DNA of 64,000 nt from Mycolicibacterium flavescens (lineage in GTDB: Bacteria > Actinomycetota > Actinomycetes > Mycobacteriales > Mycobacteriaceae), in the NCBI RefSeq assembly GCF_001722335.1, contig NZ_MIHA01000023.1, positions 28,073 to 92,072 of the forward strand. The letters run 5' to 3'. The notes beneath the pieces were generated by a model. That model ran no database searches. It was not told where the DNA came from and saw only the letters and a program-made list of their open reading frames with translations. Below are positions 8,109-15,732 of this stretch, piece by piece. Within the stretch, counting starts at the first letter, position 1, and each line of letters starts with the position of its first letter. Both the position numbers and the translations under genes were made by a program.

Positions 8109-9076
8109 CGGCCGTCGGCGGCACACCGCCGCGACCGGGCAGCAAGGTCTCGGTGGTGGGCATGGGGTCGGTGGGTACCGCGATCGCCTACGCGTGCCTG
8201 ATCCGCGGGTCGGCGGGATCGCTGGCCCTGTATGACACCAACGCGGCGAAGGTGCGGGCCGAGGTGCTGGACCTGACCCACGGCAGCCAGTTCGTCCCGC
8301 ACTGTCCGGTCGTCGGTTCCGACGACATCGCGGTCACCGCGGACTCGGCGTTGATCGTCGTCACCGCCGGGGCCAAGCAGCACCCCGGGCAGAGCCGGCT
8401 CGATCTGGCGACCGCGAATGTGGCGATGGCGCAACAACTTACACCGAAGCTGCTCGAGCACTCCCCCGATGCGGTGATCGTGTTCGTCACGAATCCGGTG
8501 GACGTGGTGACCTACGCGGCGGTGAAGGCGGTGCAACCGGCGCACGGGCGGATCTTCGGGTCGGGCACACTGCTCGACTCCTCTCGATTCCGCGTGATGA
8601 TCGCCGAGCGGGCGCAGGTGGCCGTCGGCAATGTGCACGCGTTCATCGTCGGTGAGCACGGCGACTCGGAGATCCCGCTGTGGTCGACGGTGTCGATCGG
8701 CGGGGTTTCGGCCGCCGAGTACCGCATCGACGGCGTACCGGTCTTCGCGCCGGGCGTGCGCGAGGAGATCACCGCCGCGGTGGTCAACGCCGCCTACGAG
8801 ATCATCGCCGGCAAGGGCGCGACGAACCTGGCGATCGGGCTGGCGACCGCGCGCATCATCGAGGCCGTGCTCCAGGATCAGCACCGGGTGCTGCCGGTGT
8901 CGACGGTGCAGGACGGTGCCCACGGCCTGGTCGATGTGGCGCTGTCGCTGCCGACGGTCATCGGGCGGTCGGGCGCCTCGCGGACGTTGGAGGTGGCGAT
9001 GGCGCCGGACGAGTGGCAGGGGTTGCGACGATCGGCTCAGACGTTGACGGGTGTCCAGCGGTCGCTGGGGCTGTGA
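8090..9076 (+). CDS. ldh: L-lactate dehydrogenase
   Basis: 328 residues. Interconverts pyruvate and L-lactate with NAD. A Rossmann motif GMGSVG lies at residues 24-29. The specificity loop KQHPGQSRLDL has Gln101, which selects lactate dehydrogenase over malate dehydrogenase (which has Arg). Asp163/Arg166 and His190 in GEHGDSE complete the active site. The best start is TTG 8090, overlapping the DUF3618 gene by 19 bases; no good later start precedes the dinucleotide-binding strand. Placement behind a holin-like/DUF3618 pair suggests a shared transcript. Confidence 0.93.
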   Translation: MAATPLTAVGGTPPRPGSKVSVVGMGSVGTAIAYACLIRGSAGSLALYDTNAAKVRAEVLDLTHGSQFVPHCPVVGSDDIAVTADSALIVVTAGAKQHPGQSRLDLATANVAMAQQLTPKLLEHSPDAVIVFVTNPVDVVTYAAVKAVQPAHGRIFGSGTLLDSSRFRVMIAERAQVAVGNVHAFIVGEHGDSEIPLWSTVSIGGVSAAEYRIDGVPVFAPGVREEITAAVVNAAYEIIAGKGATNLAIGLATARIIEAVLQDQHRVLPVSTVQDGAHGLVDVALSLPTVIGRSGASRTLEVAMAPDEWQGLRRSAQTLTGVQRSLGL

Positions 9077-9088
9077 GCGTCGTGTCCG

Positions 9089-9412
9089 TCAAATCAGACC
9101 CGACACCCGCAGCGTCGCGGCGAGGTCGAGGATGTGCAGGAGCCCGAGGAGTGTCAGCACCGCACCGGCGACAACCAACCAGGTTCCGCCCGACGGCGGC
9201 GCCGAGGGCCGATGGTCATCGGACGGCGCATCCGGGTTCAGGAGGCGGCGGTCGTCGTCGCGGTTCCAGCGAGCGCGGGCGAGCCGACGGCGGACACCGA
9301 CCACGATGAACGCCACCCCGGCGGAGGTGAACAGCGCTGCGCGAACTGCCGGGCCGGTCCACTCAGCGGTGCCGCCCTGGGCCAGCTGGACCGCCAGGTG
9401 AGTCGTCGTCAT
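9089..9412 (-). CDS. Small membrane protein, function unknown
   Basis: 107 residues from ATG 9412 (MTTTHLAVQL). Hydrophobic segments at about residues 24-42 and 77-95 flank a basic, Arg/Asp-rich loop, suggesting two membrane passes. A longer frame from 9463 adds residues of no clear family character. It is convergent with the lactate dehydrogenase gene and separated from it by 12 bases. I do not recognise a family. Confidence 0.6.
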   Translation of the reverse strand: MTTTHLAVQLAQGGTAEWTGPAVRAALFTSAGVAFIVVGVRRRLARARWNRDDDRRLLNPDAPSDDHRPSAPPSGGTWLVVAGAVLTLLGLLHILDLAATLRVSGLI

Positions 9413-9470
9413 TTCCGTCTTCGCCGCGTGACCTCGATGATCGAAGCACTCCGAGCAGGGCATTTGGTGG

Positions 9471-9542
9471 TGGTCCCGGCTGGGTTCGAACCAGCGACCT
9501 TCCGCGTGTGAGGCGGACGCTCTCCCACTGAGCTACGAGACC
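9471..9542 (-). tRNA. tRNA-Val(CAC)
   Basis: A complete cloverleaf on the minus strand. The acceptor GGTCTCG pairs with CGGGACC, the anticodon stem TCCGC/GCGGA encloses loop CTCACAC with anticodon CAC, and the T-loop is GGTTCGAACC. CCA is encoded just beyond the discriminator (9468-9470). Confidence 0.96.
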
Positions 9543-9658
9543 GAGGGAGTCGGCCGAAGGGCCGAACGACGTCGAAGACTAGCACGCGGGGCCGCCGCGA
9601 CCCGAATCAGCCGATCGCTTTTCGGCTCCCGAGGAACGGTACGGGACTAGGGTCGCCG

Positions 9659-10144
9659 GTGATGGTTTCCTTCGCCGGGCGCGGATCCGTTGTGCTGGCC
9701 TGCGTGACCGTGGTCGCGGGCTGCGGGGAGTCCACGACGGCAGGTGTCGGGTCGGCCGAGCAGACACCGGGATCGTCCACAACGACCGTCGAGCGGGAGG
9801 TCAGCGAGTCGACCGGGTTCATCACCCCGTCGGGGAACATCGCGTGCCGCCTCGATCCGGACTATGCGCGCTGCGACATCATGGACCGCGACTGGTCTCC
9901 CCCGCCCAAGCCCGCCGACTGCGAATGGGACTACGGGCAGGGCGTGCTGATCGTCGGGACAGACCCCGCGAAGTTCATCTGCGCGGGCGACACCACGTTC
10001 GGCGTCGAGGAGGTGCTGCCCTACGGCGAGGCCGTGCGCGCCGGCGCGATGCGGTGCGAAAGCGGCGAGGCGGGCGTCACCTGTCGCAGTGACGACACGG
10101 GCAGCGGGTTCTTCCTCTCACGCGAGTCTTACCAGTTGTTTTGA
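9659..10144 (+). CDS. Putative lipoprotein, function unknown
   Basis: 161 residues from GTG 9659, with an ATG immediately following. A type II signal sequence ends in a lipobox (VVAGC, Cys22), then a Ser/Thr-rich linker and a compact domain with six or more cysteines (for example IACRLD, ARCDIM, ADCEWD, FICAGD, MRCESG, VTCRSD) that could form disulfides outside the membrane. It resembles small mycobacterial secreted proteins that begin with an ITPSGNIAC-type motif. It lies between divergent tRNA genes. No enzymatic motif is seen. Confidence 0.78.
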   Translation: MMVSFAGRGSVVLACVTVVAGCGESTTAGVGSAEQTPGSSTTTVEREVSESTGFITPSGNIACRLDPDYARCDIMDRDWSPPPKPADCEWDYGQGVLIVGTDPAKFICAGDTTFGVEEVLPYGEAVRAGAMRCESGEAGVTCRSDDTGSGFFLSRESYQLF

Positions 10145-10249
10145 GCCTTGAACGGCGCCCGACGCTCCGGTGAATGCCGGGATTTGTGTCGCGATACTTC
10201 GGTCGACTATCGTCGTGCTTCGCGACGGGCGACAAGTCGTTCGTGGCGC

Positions 10250-10322
10250 GCGGATGTAGCGCAGTTGGTAGCGCATCACCTTGCCAAGGTGAGGGTCGCG
10301 GGTTCGAATCCCGTCATCCGCT
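10250..10322 (+). tRNA. tRNA-Gly(GCC)
   Basis: A cloverleaf with acceptor GCGGATG/CATCCGC, anticodon loop CTTGCCAAG with GCC, T-arm GGGTTCGAATCCC and discriminator T. First of a Gly-Cys-Val trio on the plus strand, a cluster conserved in mycobacteria. Confidence 0.96.
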
Positions 10323-10349
10323 CGAAGGTGCAGTGGCATCAACCCCAGC

Positions 10350-10420
10350 GGTGGAGTGGCCGAGTGGTGAGGCAACGGCCTGCAAAGCCGTGCACACGGG
10401 TTCGATTCCCGTCTCCACCT
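10350..10420 (+). tRNA. tRNA-Cys(GCA)
   Basis: A cloverleaf with acceptor GGTGGAG/CTCCACC, anticodon GCA in loop CTGCAAA, T-arm GGGTTCGATTCCC and discriminator T. It lies 27 bases after tRNA-Gly. Confidence 0.96.
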
Positions 10421-10436
10421 CCGAATTTTCGACCCG

Positions 10437-10508
10437 GCGCGATTAGCTCAGCGGGAGAGCGCTTCCCTGACACGGAAGAGGTCACTGGTTCAATCCCAGT
10501 ATCGCGCA
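10437..10508 (+). tRNA. tRNA-Val(GAC)
   Basis: A cloverleaf with acceptor GCGCGAT/ATCGCGC, anticodon GAC in loop CTGACAC, T-arm CTGGTTCAATCCCAG, discriminator A and encoded CCA (10509-10511). Accessory genes begin directly downstream, so its 3' end is a plausible attachment site, although no second copy is seen in the window. Confidence 0.96.
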
Positions 10509-10511
10509 CCA

Positions 10512-10913
10512 CAGTTTCAGCAGGTCAGGCCTGGTATCTCCGGGCCTCTCTTGTTTCCGTGCCCAATACGCAAGCACGGAGTTCCGCCTACAACTCACCT
10601 ATGACACCGGTAATTGCTGCGAGGGGTAGGGCGTCGGCCGACCCACGCTCGACGTAATGCGGCGTCGTGGCCGTGCGGCATGCGCTCGCCGAATCGGGCG
10701 AGCCAGTGCCCTCGACCACCGTGCTCGACGTTGCCGCGACGGTTACGGGTGCCCCGCGTGCGGTCTCGTAAGGCGTCAGGTCGTTGTGGCAGACGGTGCA
10801 AAGCCACCACACCTTCTTATTGGGCACGGCTGCCCCGAATGCGGTCGCCGCAAGGCGCCGAGACAGCAGCGGTAATGGACCAGGGCGCGAGAACGGAGTA
10901 CGCGGTCGTCTGA
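10512..10913. other. Gene-poor start of the accessory island
   Basis: 400 bp between tRNA-Val(GAC) and the next clear gene. On the minus strand a frame at 10588-10827 begins NKKVWWLCTVCHNDLTPYE, which resembles a zinc-ribbon or HNH-type CxxC/CH motif, but the rest loses coding character. A plus-strand frame (10657-10875) also holds two CPxC pairs. I read this as decayed remains of a small zinc-binding or endonuclease gene rather than a working one. Confidence 0.35.
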
Positions 10914-11750
10914 CTACGGCGCGAAGAGTCGTAGCGCCCGCGACCGATCATCCGCTGCCTGCTGTGACCGCCGGAGCGGGTCGGTGGCTCTCCGTTCCAC
11001 CAAGTCAACGACGTCCCTCATCAGCCATTGAGCGTGGAGACTTGGGTACAGCAGCTTCCCCGGATCACTTGTCACTCGCGTCATGAGAACATCCGGATCG
11101 CCGGTCTCTTCGAACATGTCTTCGTCGGCCATCCCGAGATACACCCACGGTCGGCCGTGGGCGTAGCCGGAACACATGCGCCACGAAAGGAGAGGTTTCG
11201 CTGTTCGTGCGTGCATGTCGGCGTACTGGACGGCTTCGGTGCTTTGGTATCCGGCGCTGATCCTGTTCTCGGGGATGCCGCGGCCGCTCCCGATCTGAGC
11301 GAGCCTGGCGTACTTGGCGTCTCGCTGCGCTACATCGGACAAACTCAGAGATTGAAGCGCTGGATGCTGATCATGGAAGTTCTTGGCGTACCAACGCAGG
11401 ACGCGTTCGATGCGCGTGCTGCGGCCAGTCGGATGCAGAATCCAGAACGCCGAAGCGAAAATCTCGAGCGCACCACGAACCAGGGTGAACGGCGCCGCGC
11501 TGTGAAGCACGTTGAGATCGAAGAGAAGCGACTTCATAGCGTGTAGATGATCGACACCGGCCACGATGCACATCTGGACCGCGTGCGAAACCTGGTAAGG
11601 ATCGCTCGCCCGATCGTCGCCAGCTAGCGACGACCCCGGCGACACCGCGAAGTCCGTCGAGTCGTTGACCCGTTCCATCATTCGATCAACGTCGGTGGCG
11701 AACTTCCCCCACAACGCGTCGATCTTGTCCGGGTCCAGCGCCTCCCCCAC
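10914..11750 (-). CDS. Unknown protein with a HEPN-like R-x6-H motif
   Basis: 278 residues, mostly helical and soluble. I do not recognise a named family with confidence. A central FTLVRGALEIFASAFWIL helix and a late SWRMCSGYAHGRPW segment resemble DUF5677-type helical proteins. Arg191 and His198 are separated by six residues, within the R-x4-6-H spacing of HEPN RNases. Base composition is less GC-rich than the core genes. It is the last gene of a minus-strand set (phage-type Cys-rich gene, RMF-like gene, this gene) in the island behind tRNA-Val. The HEPN reading is inference. Confidence 0.55.
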   Translation of the reverse strand: MGEALDPDKIDALWGKFATDVDRMMERVNDSTDFAVSPGSSLAGDDRASDPYQVSHAVQMCIVAGVDHLHAMKSLLFDLNVLHSAAPFTLVRGALEIFASAFWILHPTGRSTRIERVLRWYAKNFHDQHPALQSLSLSDVAQRDAKYARLAQIGSGRGIPENRISAGYQSTEAVQYADMHARTAKPLLSWRMCSGYAHGRPWVYLGMADEDMFEETGDPDVLMTRVTSDPGKLLYPSLHAQWLMRDVVDLVERRATDPLRRSQQAADDRSRALRLFAP

Positions 11751-11759
11751 GCGCCGTGC

Positions 11760-11972
11760 TTACGTCGAACGCGATTCAGCCGCTGCGCATTCTGCGCGGT
11801 ATCTCCGCATCGCAGGCCCGGTGTCGATCCGTACCCGCATCATCCGCTCATACCCGCGCGTCCACAGCTTCGGCAGAACCAGCGATTCGCCCCCGGCGTA
11901 CGGGTTGCGGTCGCCCGGTTCAGCGAGCGAGCCCGAGTAGAGCGCGAACATGTATTCCGCACGCTTCGACAC
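11760..11972 (-). CDS. Small RMF/CrpP-like phage-type protein
   Basis: 70 residues from GTG 11972. The pattern Y-x2-A-x-Y-x-G, DRNPYAGG, then a KLWTRGYERMM helix matches the ribosome modulation factor (RMF)-like small proteins common in actinobacterial phages and prophages. Canonical RMF dimerises 70S ribosomes, but the phage forms are uncharacterised. The frame stays open much further upstream (to 12371), but that extension overlaps the Cys-rich gene in another frame. The gene sits 9 bases before the HEPN-motif candidate. Confidence 0.6.
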   Translation of the reverse strand: MSKRAEYMFALYSGSLAEPGDRNPYAGGESLVLPKLWTRGYERMMRVRIDTGPAMRRYRAECAAAESRST

Positions 11973-12078
11973 CGGCCAAGCATGCAGGCACGTGCGGCCA
12001 GATCGTCGGACCCACGCCGACGACGAGGACCAGGCGCACGACGCCGACCTCGATCCGGCACACAGGTGGGGGCTCAAG

Positions 12079-12342
12079 TCAGCGACGCGGCGATCGCGTC
12101 TTGCGCGGATCGGCGGTACTTCGTCCGCAGCTGGTTCCGGTGCGGTCGCGATAATCGCGCGCGTAGTCCGTCTGCGCCTTCGTGTTCCACGCGCGGCACT
12201 CATCGCACTTGCAGCCTTCGCGCCGGTATCCCGCCCGCGTGCCGTAGTCCCACGGAGCAGCGTCGGCCTTGACGCACGGACCGCAGCGGCGCCGATCAGG
12301 CGGCGCGCTGTCGGGATACGTCGGCAGCAGCCGCCCGCACAC
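12079..12342 (-). CDS. Cysteine-rich phage-type protein, start uncertain
   Basis: About 87 residues. The core YGTRAGYRREGCKCDECRAW is the HGTxxGYxxxCRCDxCR pattern of small mycobacteriophage/prophage proteins, with an upstream CxxC (CGPC). In frame upstream of the GTG at 12342 the reading continues as PCT before VCGRLL, which would complete another CxxC. The only AGGAGC-like ribosome site is followed by GTG in a different frame, so a one-base frameshift at the 5' end is possible. It is likely a zinc-binding relic of a prophage. Confidence 0.5.
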   Translation of the reverse strand: MCGRLLPTYPDSAPPDRRRCGPCVKADAAPWDYGTRAGYRREGCKCDECRAWNTKAQTDYARDYRDRTGTSCGRSTADPRKTRSPRR

Positions 12343-12614
12343 GGTGCACGGAACGTCAGCACGACGGGCACAGGGCGCTCCTATCCGGGCGGTTTTTTTG
12401 TTGGGGAAACCCGGGGGGCGGTGCCAATGCCATGGGGGGCGCCGTGTACCCCCTCCCCGGGGTTACCTAGGGAGGTTGCTGACTGGACTGGTCGACCGCT
12501 GCGGCTTATCGCCATCATCGAACATCGCCATGAGTCGGTGCCACGCCTGCTACAAACCCCTGCGTGACGGCGCGGACCATGTTATTGGTCCGGTACCACG
12601 CGTGAGGAGGCGGG

Positions 12615-13521
12615 ATGGGCGGGATTTCGGCATTTCGATCGGACGACGCACGCGCGGCATACGTTCAGCTTTACGACGCAGCCTTGCCGCCAGCACGATC
12701 CCGGTGACGGAGTCGGACATTGAGACGTCCTTCGGACGCACGCACATTCTTCACGCGGGCGACCCGTCAAAACCCCCGCTGGTAGCAATCCATGGATCGT
12801 CGATCAGCTCGACGATGTGGATACCGCACTTGCCCGTCCTCACCGCGACCCACAGCGTGACCATGATCGACGCAATCGACGAGGCAGGTAAGAGCATCGC
12901 AATTAAGGCGACCACAAACAGCGCAGGGATAGTGGAATGGCTCAACGAGACGTTGAGTGCCATTGATATCCAGCGTTCCGCAATAGTTGCTGCTTCGCGC
13001 GGTAGCTGGATAGCGACTCATTAATCGATGGCTTCCCAGAACGGGTAGAGCGCTTGGCGCTTGTGTGCCCGGTAGGGCTCGCCAACGGGCTGCGTCCGAG
13101 GTGTCTGGTTCGTTCGATCCCAACCATGACCGGTCGGCCCACGGAAGAGCGCGTCCAGTCGTTCCTTGACACCATGGCCATGCCGACAAAGCGCCGGTTG
13201 CTTCGCCAGGAGCCGTGGCAGCCAATAATGCAACAATTCATTTGTGGCGCTATTGGTTTCAGCCTTGCGCTCAGCAACCCGCGACCGAACCCGTGGCCGT
13301 TGCGCAGCGATTGCGATTTACAGCGACTCTCGTCGGCCCGGGTCCCGGTTCTGACGATCATCGGCAGGGCGGAGTCCCTTGTTGACGGGCCAAAGACGGC
13401 TACCCGCCTCAGGCAACAACTGCCTGAGGCGCGGGTCGAGCTGGTCGACGATGCGAACCATATGGTTTTCATCGACCAAACCGAGATAGTTGAGAAGCTG
13501 CTCGCCGAATTCCTCCAGTAG
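12615..13521 (+). pseudogene. Alpha/beta hydrolase pseudogene, two single-base frameshifts
   Basis: An intact gene would encode about 302 residues. AGGAGG (12605-12610) precedes ATG 12615. Frame 1 (MGGISAFRSDD to LYDAALPPARSR) stops at TGA 12705-12707. The next frame resumes with VTESDIETSFGRTHILHAG, the LVAIHGSS oxyanion segment and the VAASRGS nucleophile elbow, then stops at TAA about 13021. The third piece (FPERVERLALVCPVG to DDANHMVFID) ends at 13521 and carries the C-terminal His. Adding one base near 12704 and one near 13022 restores a single frame. Lower GC than its surroundings. A sequencing error could explain one break but is unlikely for both. Confidence 0.75.
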
Positions 13522-13818
13522 GGACGGTCGATGCCACGCCTTGAAATGTTGTCCGTCCCTTCGGTGATGCTAGCGATTGATACCTTTTGACCATGCCCAT
13601 CCCCAGGCCGTAAGTCGCCATTCGGTGTCTACCTTGCGAAGCGCCACGGCACCTTCTGGTCCTCGTCGTCGTTGGCGGGCCTCGCGGCGCTGCTGCTGAC
13701 TACGTCCAAGCACCGCGCCGACCGCGAGGCTGTTCCGTGGGTGTCAGCGGTTGAACCCCGCGCCGTTCGCACGTGCGGACATGCTTATCCCGGGCGCCTA
13801 AACCGTCCGGACGTCTCA
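13522..13818. other. Intergenic region, nothing recognised
   Basis: About 300 bp between the hydrolase pseudogene and the 3' end of the giant surface-protein gene. I see no coding frame with family character, no tRNA duplication and no clear terminator. Confidence 0.4.
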
Positions 13819-15732
13819 CTACACCAGCACTGCGAGCGGTTGCGCTACCGCAATACGCGAGACGGTGATGACGAAGGGGTCGGCCGCACTGCCACTGCCA
13901 GTCACGGTGGTTTGGTAGGCGGTGCCGTCCGCGCCGACCACTACAGGGGCGACCGGGGCGCCGGCAATGGGGTCGGTGGTGGTCGTGTGACCGTCTGAGT
14001 AGATCACGGTCACTGTCGTCCTATAAGGGCTGGCGGGGGTGCCATCGCCGATACGGCTGGTCTGGTAGACGATGCCCTCCGCGCCCACCACCGCATGGCC
14101 CCACGGGATGCCGTCGATGGGTTCGGTGGTAGTCGTATTTCCTTCGGGGTGGATCACCATGATCCTCATCGTGTACGGGTTCTCGGCGCTGCCACCGGAG
14201 GAGGCGATTTGCGCCGCGGTGCCGTCCACGCCGACCACCACACCGGAGTCGATCGCGCGACCGTCGACTGTCTCTGTGATGACGGTGCCGTCGGGACGGA
14301 TCACCGTGACCGTCGCCTGATACGGGTTCGCCACGCTACCGTCGCCAGTATTGGTGGTTTGGGCGACGGTGCCGTCTGCGCCGACCACCACCCCCCCGAA
14401 GTGTGGTAAACCGCCGACTGTTTCGGCGGTGACGGTGCCATCGGCGTGGATCACCGTGATCGTCGTCTGATATGGGTTCGTCGGGCTTCCCCCGCCGGAG
14501 TAGGTGGTTAGCGCGACGGTGCCATCCGCACCGACGAGCACGCCGTCGCCGGTCGATACGCCGACGACGGTTTCGGTAATGATGGTCCCATCGGGGCGGA
14601 TCACCGTGACCGTCGTCTCGAAGTCGTTCGCCGAGCCGCCAACGGCGGTACGGCTGATTTGGGCAGCGGTGCCGTCCACACCGACTACCACACCCTGGCC
14701 GCTCGGGAGGCCGTCCACGGTTTCGGTGGTGACAGTCCCATCGGGGTGGATCACCATGACCGTTATCCGATAGGGATTCGCCGCGCTGCCGTCACCGAGA
14801 GACGTCGATAGGGCGGCAGTGCCATCCGGACCAACGACCAGACCGCCAACGGTCGGGTACCCGTCGACGGTTCCGGTGGTGACAGTCCCATCGGGGTGGA
14901 TCACCGTGACCGTGGACTGACCCTGGTTCGCCACGTCTCCTTCGCCGGTGCGGGTGATTTGGGCGGCGGTGCCGTCCACACCGACTACCACACTCTGGCC
15001 GCTCGGGAGGCCATCGACGGTTTCGCTGATCAGGGCGCCGTCAGGGCGGATCACCGTGACCATCGTCTGGTACGGGTTCGCCGCGCTGCCGTCGCCGAAA
15101 ATGGTTCTCTGGGCGGCAGTGCCATTCGCACCGACCACCGCACCGGCGAGGTCGGGGTAGCCGCCGACTGTCTTGGTGCTCATGCTCCCGTCCGGGTGGA
15201 TCACCATGAGCGTCGTCTGGTAGGGGTACTCAACGCTGCCATTGCCGGAATTGGTGCTTTGAGCTGCGGTGCCATCAGCACCCACCGCCACCACGCCGAC
15301 CGGGAAGCCGTCGACGGTTTCGGTAGTAATCGTGCCGTCGGGATGGATCACTATGACCGTCGACTCGATCGGGTTCGCCCCGCTGCCGAAGACGGTGTAA
15401 GTGGTTTGGGCTGCGGTGCCATCAGCACCGAGCACGACGCCTTCGTGCGGGTAGCCGTCGACGGTCGCGGTGGTGATGCTCCCGTCGGGGTGGATCAATG
15501 TGACCGTTGTCTTGAAGAAGTTCTCGGCACTCAACTCGCCGGTGCGCGTGATTTGGTAGACGGTGCCGTCCGCGCCGACAAGTGGGCTGGACGGGGTGCC
15601 GTCGACGGTTTTGGTGGTGATCGTGCCGTCGGGGTGGACGACAACGATCGTCGACCGGTACGGGTTAGCTGCGCTGCCGTCGCCGGTGTAGGTGGTTCGA
15701 GCGGCGGTCCCGTCCGCGCCGAGCACCACACC
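13819..15732 (-). repeat. Tandem repeat tract coding for ~13 units of ~49 residues
   Basis: Each unit follows VVVGADGTAAQTT, then GDGSAANPYQTTVTVI, then HPDGTVTTETVDG and a short Pro-containing turn. There are twelve full units and a truncated last one. Units are diverged in DNA (roughly 147 bp each) but conserved at ADGTA, NPY and the PDG turn. Regular strand-turn-strand spacing suggests a beta-solenoid or beta-propeller. The tract may vary in length between strains. Confidence 0.8.

Noticed and set aside
10657..10875. Plus-strand frame with two CPxC pairs as a zinc-finger gene
   Set aside because: It overlaps the minus-strand WWLCTVCHND motif, is rich in Arg and lacks a ribosome site; neither reading gives a full domain.
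10512..13600. A direct repeat of the tRNA-Val 3' end as attachment site
   Set aside because: I searched by eye for the T-arm and acceptor sequence downstream and found no second copy; the island boundary therefore stays open.
13819..15732. Regular repeats that could suggest a CRISPR array
   Set aside because: Units are about 147 bp, lie in one open frame and diverge at many bases while keeping protein motifs; there are no short identical repeats with unique spacers.
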